DNA from: Chamaecrista fasciculata
Lineage: Eukaryota; Streptophyta; Magnoliopsida; Fabales; Fabaceae
Direction of reading: 5' to 3'
Length of the DNA: 64,000 bases
Assembly: GCA_003254925.1 (NCBI GenBank)
Contig: QANZ01045959.1
Coordinates: 62,001 to 126,000, forward strand
Below, one piece after another: positions 13,253 to 24,430 of this stretch. Made by a program: the position numbers and the translations under genes. Position 1 is the first letter of the stretch, and every line of letters begins with the position of its first letter. Under the pieces are notes generated by a model. The model did not search any database. It saw nothing but the letters and a program-made list of their open reading frames with translations, and was not told where the DNA came from.

Positions 13253-14220
13253 TGATCCGAAAATGGATGATGAAGGAAGACACAGAGTTTAGAGTGCAAT
13301 GGTTTTTGAGAAATTGAAGCTTGGCTCATTCCCTAAAATCAGAACGCGCGTTTGAGTTGCCGAAAACCGCCATTCAAAATGGAGGGTATATTTCAGTATT
13401 CGGATAGGCTAAGCTAAAATGCTAAAGCCCTTGTAAAACCCCTCAAGACACCAACTTTTTCCTGTTTTTTTAATTCCTACGACTCTTCGAAGAACTATTT
13501 AATATCGGCTACCGGTGAAAGTCCAGTTTTCATCTCTTATTAAGTTAAGTTGTAATTTAGTCTTTTATTTTTATTATTTTTTTAATTTTAGTCACGTATT
13601 TATTATATTTCTTAATTATTGGATATAATTATATCTCTCTCGGTTTAAAGTTTAATAACAACGAGTTTAAAGTTAATGTTATTTTTCACTATTTTTTTTT
13701 TTTTTTTCAGTTGGAGTCATCAACAAAAAAAATGTCAAATTAGATTTTAAAAGTACGTTACTTGTGTCATAGTCAAATAAACAAAGTTGATTATGTTTAT
13801 CTCGTTTCAAGTATGATTCTGACGAGTTCGGAGCTATAACTTACTTTTAATGAAACCATTTTTTACTCAATTGATATTGTCAACAAACAAGGTTAAATTA
13901 TACTCCAAAGAGAGAGAATAATGAGTTATGACCAATTTTATTATTATTATTATTATTATGAAAAAAGTAGTCCATTTTTTCAACTTAATTTAATATTGTT
14001 TACTGATGACTCTAATTGAATAAATAAAAGACTTGTCATGAAAGTAGTGCGAACTTATCATAATCAAATTTAAAACGAGAAAGACATTATCACATTGAAA
14101 ATAGGATGTAAACGAATATGTTTCTCCAAATGTTTACAATTTTTTTAAAGAAAAAGTTGCATTGCATCCCTCGCACAACTTAAAAAAAAACAACAAATTC
14201 ATGTTTTTTTTTCACAAAAA
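13253..14220. other. Spacer upstream of Lon
   Basis: Holds the Lon promoter and then AT-rich sequence. No clear TATA box was found close to the Lon start. Short ATT runs and poly-A/T tracts are present. No gene or recognisable element was seen before the LTR at 14226. Confidence 0.5.
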
Positions 14221-14225
14221 CTAAT

Positions 14226-14432
14226 TGATATACACTCCCCGGAATTGCTCCTCGGAGTCACCCCTCGGAAGCCGATGGCGCGGACACCCCCTCGGACCTT
14301 TCGGAGGGACTAGTGATATACACTCCCCGGAATTGCTCTTCGAAGTCACCCCTCGGAAGCCGATGGCGCGGACACCCCCTCGGACCTTTCGGAGGGACTA
14401 GTGATATACACTCTTCGGAATTGCTACTCGGA
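14226..14432 (+). repeat. 88-bp tandem repeat at the LTR 5' end
   Basis: Two nearly identical 88-bp units and a partial third. Each starts tgatatacactc and carries ccccctcggacctttcgg. The repeat phase coincides with the LTR start. Confidence 0.85.
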
Positions 14433-15017
14433 ATTAACGTCCAGAGCGCAGGAGGTACCCGGCGAGGAGGCAACCCGAGCAGGTTCCCTCCCACTCAAGC
14501 ATTTAATGCCAAGATATTGGCATTAAATGCAAAGATCCCTGAAAGCACGTGACAGGACAAGGAGGACACGCAAAAGGACCGAAACGCCCCCTGCGCGCAG
14601 GCCAAACCATGAAAAGCACTCTTGGCTATCACTGACAACCAGGAGGGAAGGTTGGAAATCCCACTGTACCCTGGCAGTGATAGCTGTCACATCAAAAGCA
14701 GAAACCTACACCAACCCCCTTTTTCCTCACACATCCCGAGTACACCCCTAACATCACAGGGAGACCTCGTACGAACGTGAGACAAAAGGGAAGGAGGATA
14801 AAAGGAAAAAGGGGAGCCTTTTCTAAGGTAACGACTCTCTCTCTACAAAATTCAAACTCTCCATTATTCTCTCTCTAACTTAAGCATCGGAGGAGAATCG
14901 CAGGGAACCCCCTGTGCATTCTTGCTTGCAGGATCCGGCGACCCCAAACCACCGGAGACTGCCTCTCAACTGTGAACTCAAGGTTAGATTTACTCTAATC
15001 CAGCTTTGTAGTTTTCA
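14226..15017 (+). mobile_element. Solo LTR, probably Ty3/gypsy, fossil
   Basis: A 792-bp block begins TGATATACAC and ends GTTTTCA, with a 5-bp direct repeat ctaat on both sides (14221-14225 and 15018-15022). TG...CA ends plus a 5-bp target duplication are the hallmark of an LTR. Inside are 2.3 copies of an 88-bp tandem repeat at the 5' end (units start at 14226, 14314, 14402), a GC-rich middle, a TATA-like ggataaaagg near 14796, and a stretch around cttaagcatcggaggag that resembles remembered LTRs of the Tat/Retand gypsy lineage. No internal coding region is attached, so it is a solo LTR left by recombination. The intact target duplication suggests a moderate age. GC content is clearly above the surroundings. 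Confidence 0.8.
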
Positions 15018-15041
15018 CTAATCTTTCTTGACTGAGGATTA

Positions 15042-15522
15042 GGGATGATCATGGGTAGAGTATGGGTAGGGTATTATGATACACGGACCCATATTCGGAT
15101 GTGAGCGAGTATCAAAATCAATACTCATATCCATACCCGTTGGGTAGTCTAATCCCCATACCTGCACCCAGACCTGGAAAAATTTTAAAATAAATTTTTT
15201 GTTAATATAAAATTTATATTTATCCAATTTTTTTACATCCATAACTACTAAAAATAAAAATAAATCATAAATATGAATACATTAATAAAATATTTCAATA
15301 TTTATAAAAACTTTAATATTTTTTTAGTAAAAAGGGTTAAAGTATTATATTTTTTATATATAAAAATATATTTATTATTACTAATGGGTATATGGATAGG
15401 GTACGGATAAGGTACCACCATACCCAAACTCATATCCATTAAGGATGGGTACGGGTTTAGACCCATACCCATAAAATAAATTTTAAGGTTCTGTTAGACA
15501 TGAGTATTTTGATCATCCGTAT
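15042..15522. mobile_element. Foldback element with GGATGATCA ends
   Basis: The left end agggatgatcatgggta is matched inverted by the right end (atgagtattttgatcatcc). Both flanks are rich in the motif 'gggtatggatagggtacgg' and its complement, and the centre is AT-rich. There is no coding capacity. A hAT-like non-autonomous element is the most likely class, but no target duplication is clear. Confidence 0.55.
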
Positions 15523-15865
15523 AAAAAAAAAAAAAATGTTGCATTGTATGGATCCAAATCCAAATTCGACATTGGGCTTCATTGATTTGTTCGTCCAATA
15601 CGGTGCGTTCCCGTCCGGTCCATCGCACGGTCTCAAATGTCATCTTTCTCCTTTGCTGAAAACTCCTTGAATTCCTTAGACGAAAAGTCTCGAGTCTTGA
15701 CCAACACATGTTTTGAAGATTCTTCTTTTTTTTTTTTTTTTTTTAATTTCCTTTTTTGTTTTGAAGATTCTTACCTCTCCTTTGAAGCATGCAAACTGGC
15801 AGCGATTGTTTCACCCTGCGAGATTCATTCTTTAATATACAGGATTAGGGTTTACTTGTGCGCCC

Positions 15866-17965
15866 ATGGATTTCCGGAAGAAGAGGATTCAGTTACTCCT
15901 CTTCATCGCTGGCATCATCGTTCTCAGCATCACAGGTACTTGAAGATCACTCTCTATATCTATATCTATGATCTATCTATGCTTCGCTGTCTTCTAATTA
16001 TTGGCTGTAGTTATTTTCCCTTTGTTGAGAATTTGGCATTACTGTCTTCTAATGATTACCATAAATGATGATCACAAATTTCATTCATATTGAGAAGTTT
16101 GGATCTTGATTTAATAGGCTTCTATATTTTCCGTATAATGAATTCTATTTCAATTTGTCTATTGCTCCCATCTGGTTCGCTTGCACAGTGAATATTTCTT
16201 ATCTTAATTTCGTGAACTTTTTGTGGTTGATTAGTAACTTAAATATGTGGATGGATGAGTGAAATTAGGTTCCTCTTAATCTTTATTTTAGCGTCTCTGT
16301 TGCCATTTTGAAATATTTATGGCGTCATCTGCTCAAATGGAAATGGTACAGTAATGGTTCTTCGATCTTCGTTCTAGTATGACAGTTTTGTTCCCAACTT
16401 AGCACCATCCTCTGTCTTAAAAATTTATCCCTTTGTAATTTGTTGCTTTTTCAGAAAATCAAAGGTGGACAAAAGTCCTCCTCTTCTATTACCTGTAATT
16501 TTATTCAATTCCTTGGGAAAAAGAAGCACACCATTTTGTCCTTGTGTTTTTTTTTCCTCCATCTGTGGGCATATGTTTATGCACCCGGTTGAGATAAAAT
16601 AGTTTAGCATTATGCATTAACATTACAGTTTACAGTCAAAGTTCTGTCAACATGTGCAGAAGAAGAAATTTTAGCAAGATTTTATCTGCTAACCATTAGC
16701 TAAACAACTTCCGGTTCTTTCAAAAAGTTCCAGTGAATTTGTTTTCCTAGTTTTGTGAAGAGAAAACCTACTATTTGGTCCCTAAATTTATACTAAGTCA
16801 ACTAATCAGTTCCTGAACAATCGAAATATACAATTTGGTCCCTAAAATATTTCAATTGTGAACTGGTCCTCAGTGATGATTTGGTTTCTGAATTTGAACT
16901 GATTTTATACTTTTTGGTCCTTAAATTTTTACTAAATTAATATTTTGAGTCTATGAATTTGTACTGAGTTTTTTTTTTTTGGTCATTGAATTTGACCTAA
17001 AGATCAAATCGTTGACAATTGTAATAGTTCAGGGACTGAGTCGTATATCTTGATTATTTGAAGACTGATTAGTTGACTCATTGTAAATTTATGGACTAAA
17101 TAGTAAGTTTTCTCTTTTGTGAATTGGATTTGACTGCTGAAATCCTCCATATATCCTGTGCGCTAAGATTCGTGTCTGTTATTATTCTCATCAACTATTG
17201 CTCTTTTCAGCTGAAAAATGCAGGCAACTGGTTGGGGAGGAGGCATCATCCCAAAGTGGAAAGTTCACATTCTTAAACTGCTTTGATATGGGCTCGGGAA
17301 CTTTAGCATGCGTTGTCAAAGAAGGCGTGAAGCTTTATTTCTATAACATTAGAGCTGCTCACGTTGAAAGAGTAAGGCATCATGCAATCGAGTCTGCTCT
17401 TGTTGATGCTATATCAGAAGGTATGTCAGCACAAGATTCAGCTAAACACGCTCAGAAAGAAGGTGCAAAGGCTGCAAAATTGGCTACACGCCAAGCCAAG
17501 CGAATTATAGGTCCCATAATCTCTTCTGGATGGGACTTCTTTGAAGCTTTATACTATGGTGGAACTATCACTGAGGGGTTCCTTAGGGGCACTGGTACTT
17601 TGTTTGGTGCTTATGCTGGCGGCTTTCTGGGTGAGGATAGGCTTGGAATTGGGAAAATTGGTTATCTTTTGGGAAGTCACATGGGCAGTTGGGTTGGAGG
17701 TAGAATAGGACTAATGTTCTATGATGTTGTTAATGGAGTGCATTTCTTGTTTAATTTTGTTCAAACGGGTGAAAGTGAAGTTCAAGAAACTGAGTCTCAT
17801 GATGAAAGTTATGAAGCACCCAAGAGTTCCTTTTTTGACGAAACTCCTGTTTATGATAATTCTGAAGGCTCTGAACAATCCGATGTTTTTGACTCCTCGG
17901 CCACTGACGAATCCAATACTTATGAATCTCCTGCCTATGAAAACTATGATGAATCTGAACTGTGA
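15866..17965 (+). CDS. Unrecognised small membrane protein with a glycine-zipper core
   Basis: Two exons, 15866-15935 and 17211-17965, join in frame (phase 1) to give 274 residues. The start is the first ATG of an exon opening with basic MDFRKKR, followed by a hydrophobic segment (about 8-23, LLLFIAGIIVLSIT) that looks like a signal anchor or signal peptide. Residues 25-60 contain three Cys. An Ala/Lys-rich amphipathic stretch (about 85-125, SAKHAQKEGAKAAKLATRQ) follows. The core (about 130-195) is Gly-rich with small-residue periodicity (GTGTLFGAYAGGFLGED, LGSHMGSWVGGRIG), as in glycine-zipper membrane segments. The last ~65 residues are acidic with Ser, Tyr and Pro (ESPAYENYDE). I do not recognise the family and assign no function. 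The long open frame, clean splice junction and ordered composition support a real gene. Its 1.27-kb intron holds a MITE. Confidence 0.85.
16761..17117. mobile_element. Foldback MITE in intron of the unknown gene
   Basis: The left end agaaaacctactatttggtc is matched inverted at the right end (aatagtaagttttctc). Inner arms repeat the 'ggtccctaaattt' motif in opposite orientation. The right end lies about 95 bases upstream of the exon 2 acceptor. Confidence 0.75.
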
Positions 17966-20900
17966 TGAAATATTGCAGTCCATGTTATGATTTTTCTATT
18001 GAAATTCTAATTGGATGTATCATATACATTTCTTTATTGTCTATACTTCAATTTATGTGTAACTCATAGTTAGTTTTGTTGTAACATTACATCCACGTTT
18101 TATTTTATACATAATTTATCTTCTAAATGTTATCTGTTATCCCCCTTGACATGGGAACGGACTACTGGAAAAGCAGAGTTTATAGGATAATCTATTATTG
18201 CTTGCAATTGTCTCTCGTGCATTAGGAAAGTATTCGAACAATCTAGTATCTGTGAAGTAATTGTCCTGGGCTCTGAAAGAAAGCAACCTCATCCCTGATA
18301 TAAAAGCATGTAAATAATTATAAACTTGTATCATGAGCAAATATATGATCGCAGAGAGTGATGAGAGAAGACAAAAATATTGAAGGTAGAATATTTTGGT
18401 CAAATACAAAGCGTAGGAGAGATATCCATATTTCTTAATTTAAAATTTGAGATGAAAAACAGAAAAAGCTCTTCGTTGCTCGTGTGTGTGGCATGAGAAA
18501 TGCTGTATTGTTAGAATAGGAAGAGCATTTGCAACAGAACTAAACAAATAACGAAATCCCAGTGTGAATGGAATCGTGAGTTTGATGACAATATTGATAG
18601 AGACAAGAGGATCATATATGTGGTCACATGAAACTTGGATCGTGGTTGCCACACGTCACATTGTAGAATTCATCACCTGAATTTCTTAATATTTTTCTAT
18701 AATTTAACTAAATAAGATATATATTTCCAAGTTTGACATTTTTTACCTATAAATTTTACAAGGTCAAACTATATTAAGATTTTTTTTTTTTAAAAAAAAG
18801 ATGAAGTTTTATTTATTTTATAAACAACAAATGAAGTAATTTTATTGTATATAGTTTATAAATATTACACTTGTATTGATATATGATAAAGACATTGAAG
18901 CTACGAAAAATTTAAACCTACATGATATATAAATATAGATATATTTTTTATTTAAAAATTATATTTGACTTTCTAAACAAATATATTTTATTTTTAATAG
19001 ATTGTAAAAATAGTTTAATTGATATTAAATTATATTTTTATTCATGATATAATAATAAAAATAATTAAATTATCTTATTTTTGGTAATAATATGTTATAT
19101 TTACTTGAAACAAAATTATACTAATCTAAATTTTTTAAGTGTGTCCATCAATAAATGAGAAAAATGAACAACCACACGATTCGTGGAATGAATTGCTTGC
19201 ACGGAATAAGGGGAATGATGTTGATAACGTCTTGTTTGCTACATCGAATTTGAAAGGAAAACGAAGGGATGAGGTCAGAGTATAGATAGAATAAATTAAT
19301 AGACAAAAAAGTCGAAGTTCTTAATCTCTTTCAATTCCCAGATGTTTTTATTTCGTTTAGTTTAATTAATGACCAATACAGATGTTAGACTTTAAAACCA
19401 TCAGATTGATATATTTTCTGAGAGCTCATACGTTGTCCTTTCAAATTCTGTAAGGACACTAGCCAGAGGAGTTGATTGGAGCATGAAAAAAAAAATCCCA
19501 AATTACAGAAATTTTTTATTTGCATTCATGGTAATTTAATATAACTATTATCTATATGTGTTAATAACGAGTGATGACAGTCATCATCATATGCCTAATG
19601 TAAATAATGTGCGACTCATTATATTACTATCAGTTAAATCCTTTTTTTTAATACTCGTCAGTTAAATCTTAACTATGTTTATGCTTTGAGTTTGATCATA
19701 GATGGAGCACAAAATGTTGAGAATCTGAAAATAAAGGAGATCAAGTAAAAGCCAAATCAAAATGCTTAATCACTAATGATGAATCAGGTTCTGGTCGGGG
19801 TCCATTATCTGGTTTAGATGAAATAATTTCTTGGGTCGATTACCTACAAGACAATAAAGAACAGGAAATAGTCCTGCAATTCACTTCCGATACTATGATG
19901 ATGAGTAAACAATGAGTGAGTGTGATAGCGTATTTTTTTTATATGAAGATAGAGGGAGCCTTTTTAAGAGGTGGGACACCCTACCCGAGAGTAATTTATG
20001 TACGACAATCAAGATTGCATCAACGTTGTTTATTGTGATTGTGATTCCAAACGTGAACTTAGGGTTGAGGCATAGACCCTTGATGATGGAAAGCGCTATT
20101 AGGGAGATAAATTCTCATTTCTTTATTATGCCTTTGGAGCCACGTGTTGGGTTTGGTTAATGGACCTATTATCAACTAAGTTTTTTTTTTAAAGCCGAAA
20201 TCAGAGTTTGAATTTAGTGAAACTAATTTCCTAATTATAATGTAAGGTGCATATTTTTTTAGCAATAGTTTTAGTTCGGGCATAACCATTTTTCAAAAAA
20301 GGAAAAATGGAGTTAGATAATTTTTTTTATTACAATCACCTCCCTCATACTTTTCTGATTTATAATCTAGTGTGAACTAAAATTGATGCTTATATAGTTA
20401 TTATAGACTATAGTAGCTCAAACCCCTCTCGGCAACAGCAATAACCTGCCTTGTCATACTTTTCGTTACGTTTTTACTATTTTTCTATTTATCTTAAATA
20501 AACTCTGACAGTGATGTTGTAATGTTTTTCAATGAAGATGAAAACGTACAGGAATTCTTATCATATTCAGAGAAGGTGTGAAACAAAAATAGTCGGAATC
20601 CAGTGATTGTCTTGATTGTCAGCCATTTAACTCGCACATTATAGAATAGATATTTTAATATGCATGAAAATCATTTTAATTAGACCAAACAACGGGTAAA
20701 CTACAATATTTAATTAAACTCGAAGAGTACACAATCATAATTAAACTCGATTTCTAGGTAACGTTGCATAATATTTAATTATGTATAAATTGATGTCCCT
20801 AAAAATCACTGTCAGTACGAATTAGGATTATAAATTGGTCATTCTCTGAATTCTTTGTATCTAGAGAATTTTTAGGCGTTTAATTTTATCTTTTTAATTT

Positions 20901-21615
20901 TTTTGCTGACATGTGGTAACTTATATAAAAAAATATCTCATTTCATGGATGTTGTATCTCTTATACAAGTCAAAATAAGTGAATTACATTCACGAAGTGA
21001 GAAATAAAATTTTATTTTATTAATTATAAATTAAAGATAAATTTGGGATGAATTTTTTTTAAGAAATGAAAAAAATTTCACAAATGGAAAGGAAATAATT
21101 AATCTCAAGTAAAATTGTTTAAGTTAGAAGTAATCACAAAATCAAATGAAATTATATTTTGGACAAAAGGTAAAATTAAAGTCAATAAAAATTCGTCAAG
21201 TTAGTAAGAAATTGACTCATAACTTACATCGTCATAAGTTTTATTTGCTTTATTGATGTAAGAGTTTTATACTTGATAAAATCTTGATGCATGTCTTAAT
21301 TTTGGTGACTCTGAAATCCAATTCATTTAAGTTTATATATGTATAATTAAGTAAAAAAGATTAAAATGATAAAAAATAATATTAAAATGGATCAAAATAA
21401 AAGTGAGGGCATGATTGTTTGAGGCAAGTTATTTACAGTGGGAAATACAATAAACAAAAGAAGGGCGTGAGAAGGGGCGCTGTGGGGCCCACCCCAGAAT
21501 GGTGGCATAAATATTGACCGAGAGAGAGTATTCATGTACTACACCCTACACTTTACACTTGAATTAACAGAATTAATATTATTAGTGCAACCATAAGGTG
21601 ATAGATAGTGTCGAC
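17966..21615. other. Spacer before nicotianamine synthase
   Basis: AT-rich intergenic sequence of 3.6 kb with many poly-A/T tracts. An 82-codon open frame at 19912-20160 has no recognisable features. No RNA gene or assignable transposon was seen. The last few hundred bases act as the promoter region of the nicotianamine synthase gene. Confidence 0.5.
21507..21515 (+). promoter_or_regulatory. Possible TATA box of nicotianamine synthase
   Basis: ATAAATATT lies 101 bases upstream of the ATG at 21616, in a spacing that would place transcription start near 21540. This is the only TATA-like match close to the gene. It is called on motif and position only. Confidence 0.4.
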
Positions 21616-22560
21616 ATGAACTGCGAGGAAGAGAAGGTAGTTGAAAAAGTGTGCTCGCTATACCACCAAATTTCAAAGCTAGAGAGCTTGAAGCCGAGCA
21701 AGAATGTCGACATGCTTTTCACTCAACTCGTCCTCACATGCATCCCACCTATCTCCCTTGATGTCACGAAGTTGAGTACCCCTTTTCAACAAATTCGATC
21801 TCACCTCATCACACTGTGTGCCGAAGCCGAATCCCTCCTCGAATCTTATTACTCCAACCTCTTAGCCTCATATTCGAACCCACTCGACCATCTTCACATC
21901 TTCCCTTACTATTCCAATTACATCAAACTCACTCTTCTCGAATTCACCCTTCTCACTCAACACCTCCCTTATGTCCCAACCCAAATTGCCTTCGTGGGCT
22001 CAGGCCCTCTTCCTCTTACTTCCATTCTCTTAGCTTCTATTCATCTACCCACTACCACTTTCCACAACTACGACCTCGATTCACTTGCCAATTCAAATGC
22101 CTCTCGCTTGGTCGAGTCTCATCCCAACTTGTCCTCGCGCGTGCTGTTTCACACAGCTGATATTTTGGATGTGTCGGATGGGTTAGCCCACTGCCAGGTT
22201 GTTTACTTGGCGGCTTTAGTCGGGATGGCTAAGGAGGACAAAACGCGAGTGGTTCGTCATTTGGCTAACCATATGGCTCCAGGAGCCATTTTGATGGTCA
22301 GGAGTGCCCATGGGGCGAGGGCGTTTTTGTATCCTGTGGTTGACACTTTTGATCTTCAATTTCATGGCTTTCATGTCCTCACTGTGTTTCACCCAACTGA
22401 TGATGTTATTAATTCCGTCGTCATTGCGCGTAAGTGTGCTGCTTTGCCTCTCCCTTTACTACTTCCCATACCCAACAACAATAACAATCACCAGTGCTGT
22501 GATCATTCACCCTTCATCATCAATTCCTTCAACCACGACATACTCCATGCCCAACAGTAG
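21616..22560 (+). CDS. NAS: Nicotianamine synthase
   Basis: Cytosolic enzyme that condenses three S-adenosylmethionine molecules into nicotianamine, the chelator used for iron, copper and zinc movement in plants (family knowledge). Intronless, 314 residues, the usual size and structure for the family. The first in-frame ATG is at 21616 (MNCEEEKVVEKVCSLYHQIS). The open frame extends 18 bases upstream, but only to a GTG. Recognisable family blocks are IFPYYSNYIKLTLLEF, the Rossmann-like FVGSGPLPLTSILLA that binds SAM, FHNYDLD, LFHTADILDV, VVYLAALVGMAKEDK and GAILMVRSAHGARAFLYPVV. The tail is Asn/His/Cys-rich (a run NNNNNHQCCDH) and not conserved in my memory of the family. A MITE starts 12 bases after the stop, so it probably forms part of the 3' UTR. 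Confidence 0.97.
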   Translation: MNCEEEKVVEKVCSLYHQISKLESLKPSKNVDMLFTQLVLTCIPPISLDVTKLSTPFQQIRSHLITLCAEAESLLESYYSNLLASYSNPLDHLHIFPYYSNYIKLTLLEFTLLTQHLPYVPTQIAFVGSGPLPLTSILLASIHLPTTTFHNYDLDSLANSNASRLVESHPNLSSRVLFHTADILDVSDGLAHCQVVYLAALVGMAKEDKTRVVRHLANHMAPGAILMVRSAHGARAFLYPVVDTFDLQFHGFHVLTVFHPTDDVINSVVIARKCAALPLPLLLPIPNNNNNHQCCDHSPFIINSFNHDILHAQQ

Positions 22561-22571
22561 TTATTATAAGA

Positions 22572-22802
22572 CTAAATTAACAATTTGGTCCGTGAAAGAT
22601 TGAAATGTCCAATTTAATCCCAAAAAGATCAAAACCGTATGCTTTTTACTCCTTGAAAGATTAAAACGATATACTATTTAGTCCATAAAAAGACTAATTA
22701 GTATACCGTTTTGTTCTTTCAGGGACTAAATTATACATTTTGATTTTTCAGGGACCGAGTTGTCAGCTCGGTGATTTTTTAAGGATTAAATTGTTAGTTT
22801 AC
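22572..22802. mobile_element. Foldback MITE just after nicotianamine synthase
   Basis: The left end ctaaattaacaatttggtc is matched inverted at the right end (aaggattaaattgttagttt). Inner arms pair around gtatactatttagtcc/gactaattagtatac. It begins 12 bases downstream of the stop codon, so transcripts could contain a hairpin. Confidence 0.7.
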
Positions 22803-24430
22803 TCTTATTATAAACTCTCTCTCCCTCGAAATCTACATGTCAGCCATTAAACCTCATTAATAACTGTGTTTCGAGATTTATAAACAAAAACAAAAAAGAC
22901 GACTTTTATATGAATCTCGAGATAAATGTATCAAATATACAACGTACGACTGGAAGCTCGTGGAATGCCCAGTGCTACTCTTCTCTGTTTGGTGTTGCTC
23001 TGCATGTTTCACTTGTTCATGTATCATCTTCCAATCTATACTATTGGTTTTTAATATACAATGTGATGATGGATGTCATTTCTGAATTCTCGATGAATAA
23101 AAAGGGATATATTAATTATGTATTACAGGGTCGTCCAATATGTAGATTATATTGAAGCATATATAATTCTATATAGAGATATATGGATATTTATTATGAT
23201 GGATCCACTAGAGTGGATTTTTCTACGGTAGACCTGCAGCGTGAGATAGAAATCTCAAAACTTGTAGTTTCATTAAACTTACACTAAACTCACAATTTCA
23301 TTTAGTGTGAGTTTAATGAAATTGTAAGTTTTGAGATTTTTATCTGTATATCTGTTGCAGGAAAACCCAGGATTCATCCTCGAAAAACTTAGGGTTAGCG
23401 CTGGTTCAGTAAATTAAATTGGTGATTTTTGCAATCGATCGGAATTAAAGATACTAATTCTTGACAATGATTGGGCTGGAGAATAATTGAACTCTGATTA
23501 CAACAGCTAGCGTATGATGCATGTTGATGAACCAGTGGTGTATATGTGAATGAATGACTACATGACCCAGATAATTGATTGGCCCAGTTTGGAAATCAAC
23601 ATTTTGGACACATGCGTCTGAACTGGTGGGTGAGTGGAGCATGGTGACGATATAAATCTTCAATTATTATTGATAGGTCAATTATTAACTGAACAAGTAC
23701 GTGGAAGAAAACCTAGCTGCTATCTTTAACAAAATACCAACAAAATATTATCTTCACCACGAACCACAATTCTTGATCGATCAGGAGGATTGCCATTATT
23801 AGACGCACAAGTCGTTGATCCCTATTTCAACTAAACGACACAAGATATGGCCATTTCTCTCCCACATCCTCAACCTGTCTAAAATAATAAGGTACATGTT
23901 GTGTCTTGTGACAGTCAATAAGTCAATTGCTAGCTGCACCTCAAAACCCCTGGATCTATCCCCTAATTAATTTAGCCTTTTGAATTGACCCACGAAACAA
24001 ATTAATCATCAGAGTTCACAATCTTTGTCCCAACCACATACATATTCAGACCCAGAGAGAAAAAAAAATGCATATCCCGCACATATATACAAGGTTACAA
24101 AAAATCGTGGACCTGCAATATGTGTGTGTGAATTGTAAATATATATGTAGAGGATGCTCAATTCTTTCTATTACTTTGTGGCATGATGAGTTCATGACAT
24201 GCCTCATGCCTCATTATCCATGATGACCGCTAATCTACGAATTGAACAAACACCAACGTAACTGCTATTTTAGCAGTAACAAGACTTTTACTAGAAAACA
24301 AAGCTACTTGGGAATTGTCATACAAGTGCAGATTCCAAAAAAGGATATATATTGCAGGGTATATTAATGTATACATTACCACTATTGAGAGGAGCAATTG
24401 TATTAAGTATTAAGTTTGAGAAATCATATA
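22803..24430. other. Spacer between NAS and KNOX 3' ends
   Basis: The two flanking genes converge here. Apart from a foldback element at 23199-23383 the sequence is AT-rich and shows no gene. The open frame at 22910-23155 has no family resemblance. Confidence 0.45.
23199..23383. mobile_element. Foldback element with a near-perfect internal hairpin
   Basis: Arms of about 44 bases around 23250-23341 are inverted copies: aatctcaaaacttgtagttt pairs with aaattgtaagttttgagatt, enclosing a short loop near aaactcacaatttcattt. Outer ends atggatccactagagtgg and cccaggattcatcc are loosely inverted too. It is non-coding. Confidence 0.7.

Noticed and set aside
14226-14432. Repeats here as a CRISPR-like array
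   Set aside because: The 88-bp units are contiguous with no spacers, lie inside an LTR, and the genome is a plant.
19912-20160. An 82-codon open frame on the plus strand
   Set aside because: No recognisable domain and no neighbouring exon-like sequence; length is within chance for this spacer.
21598-21615. Start of nicotianamine synthase at 21598
   Set aside because: That codon is GTG. The first ATG in frame is at 21616 and gives the expected family N-terminus.
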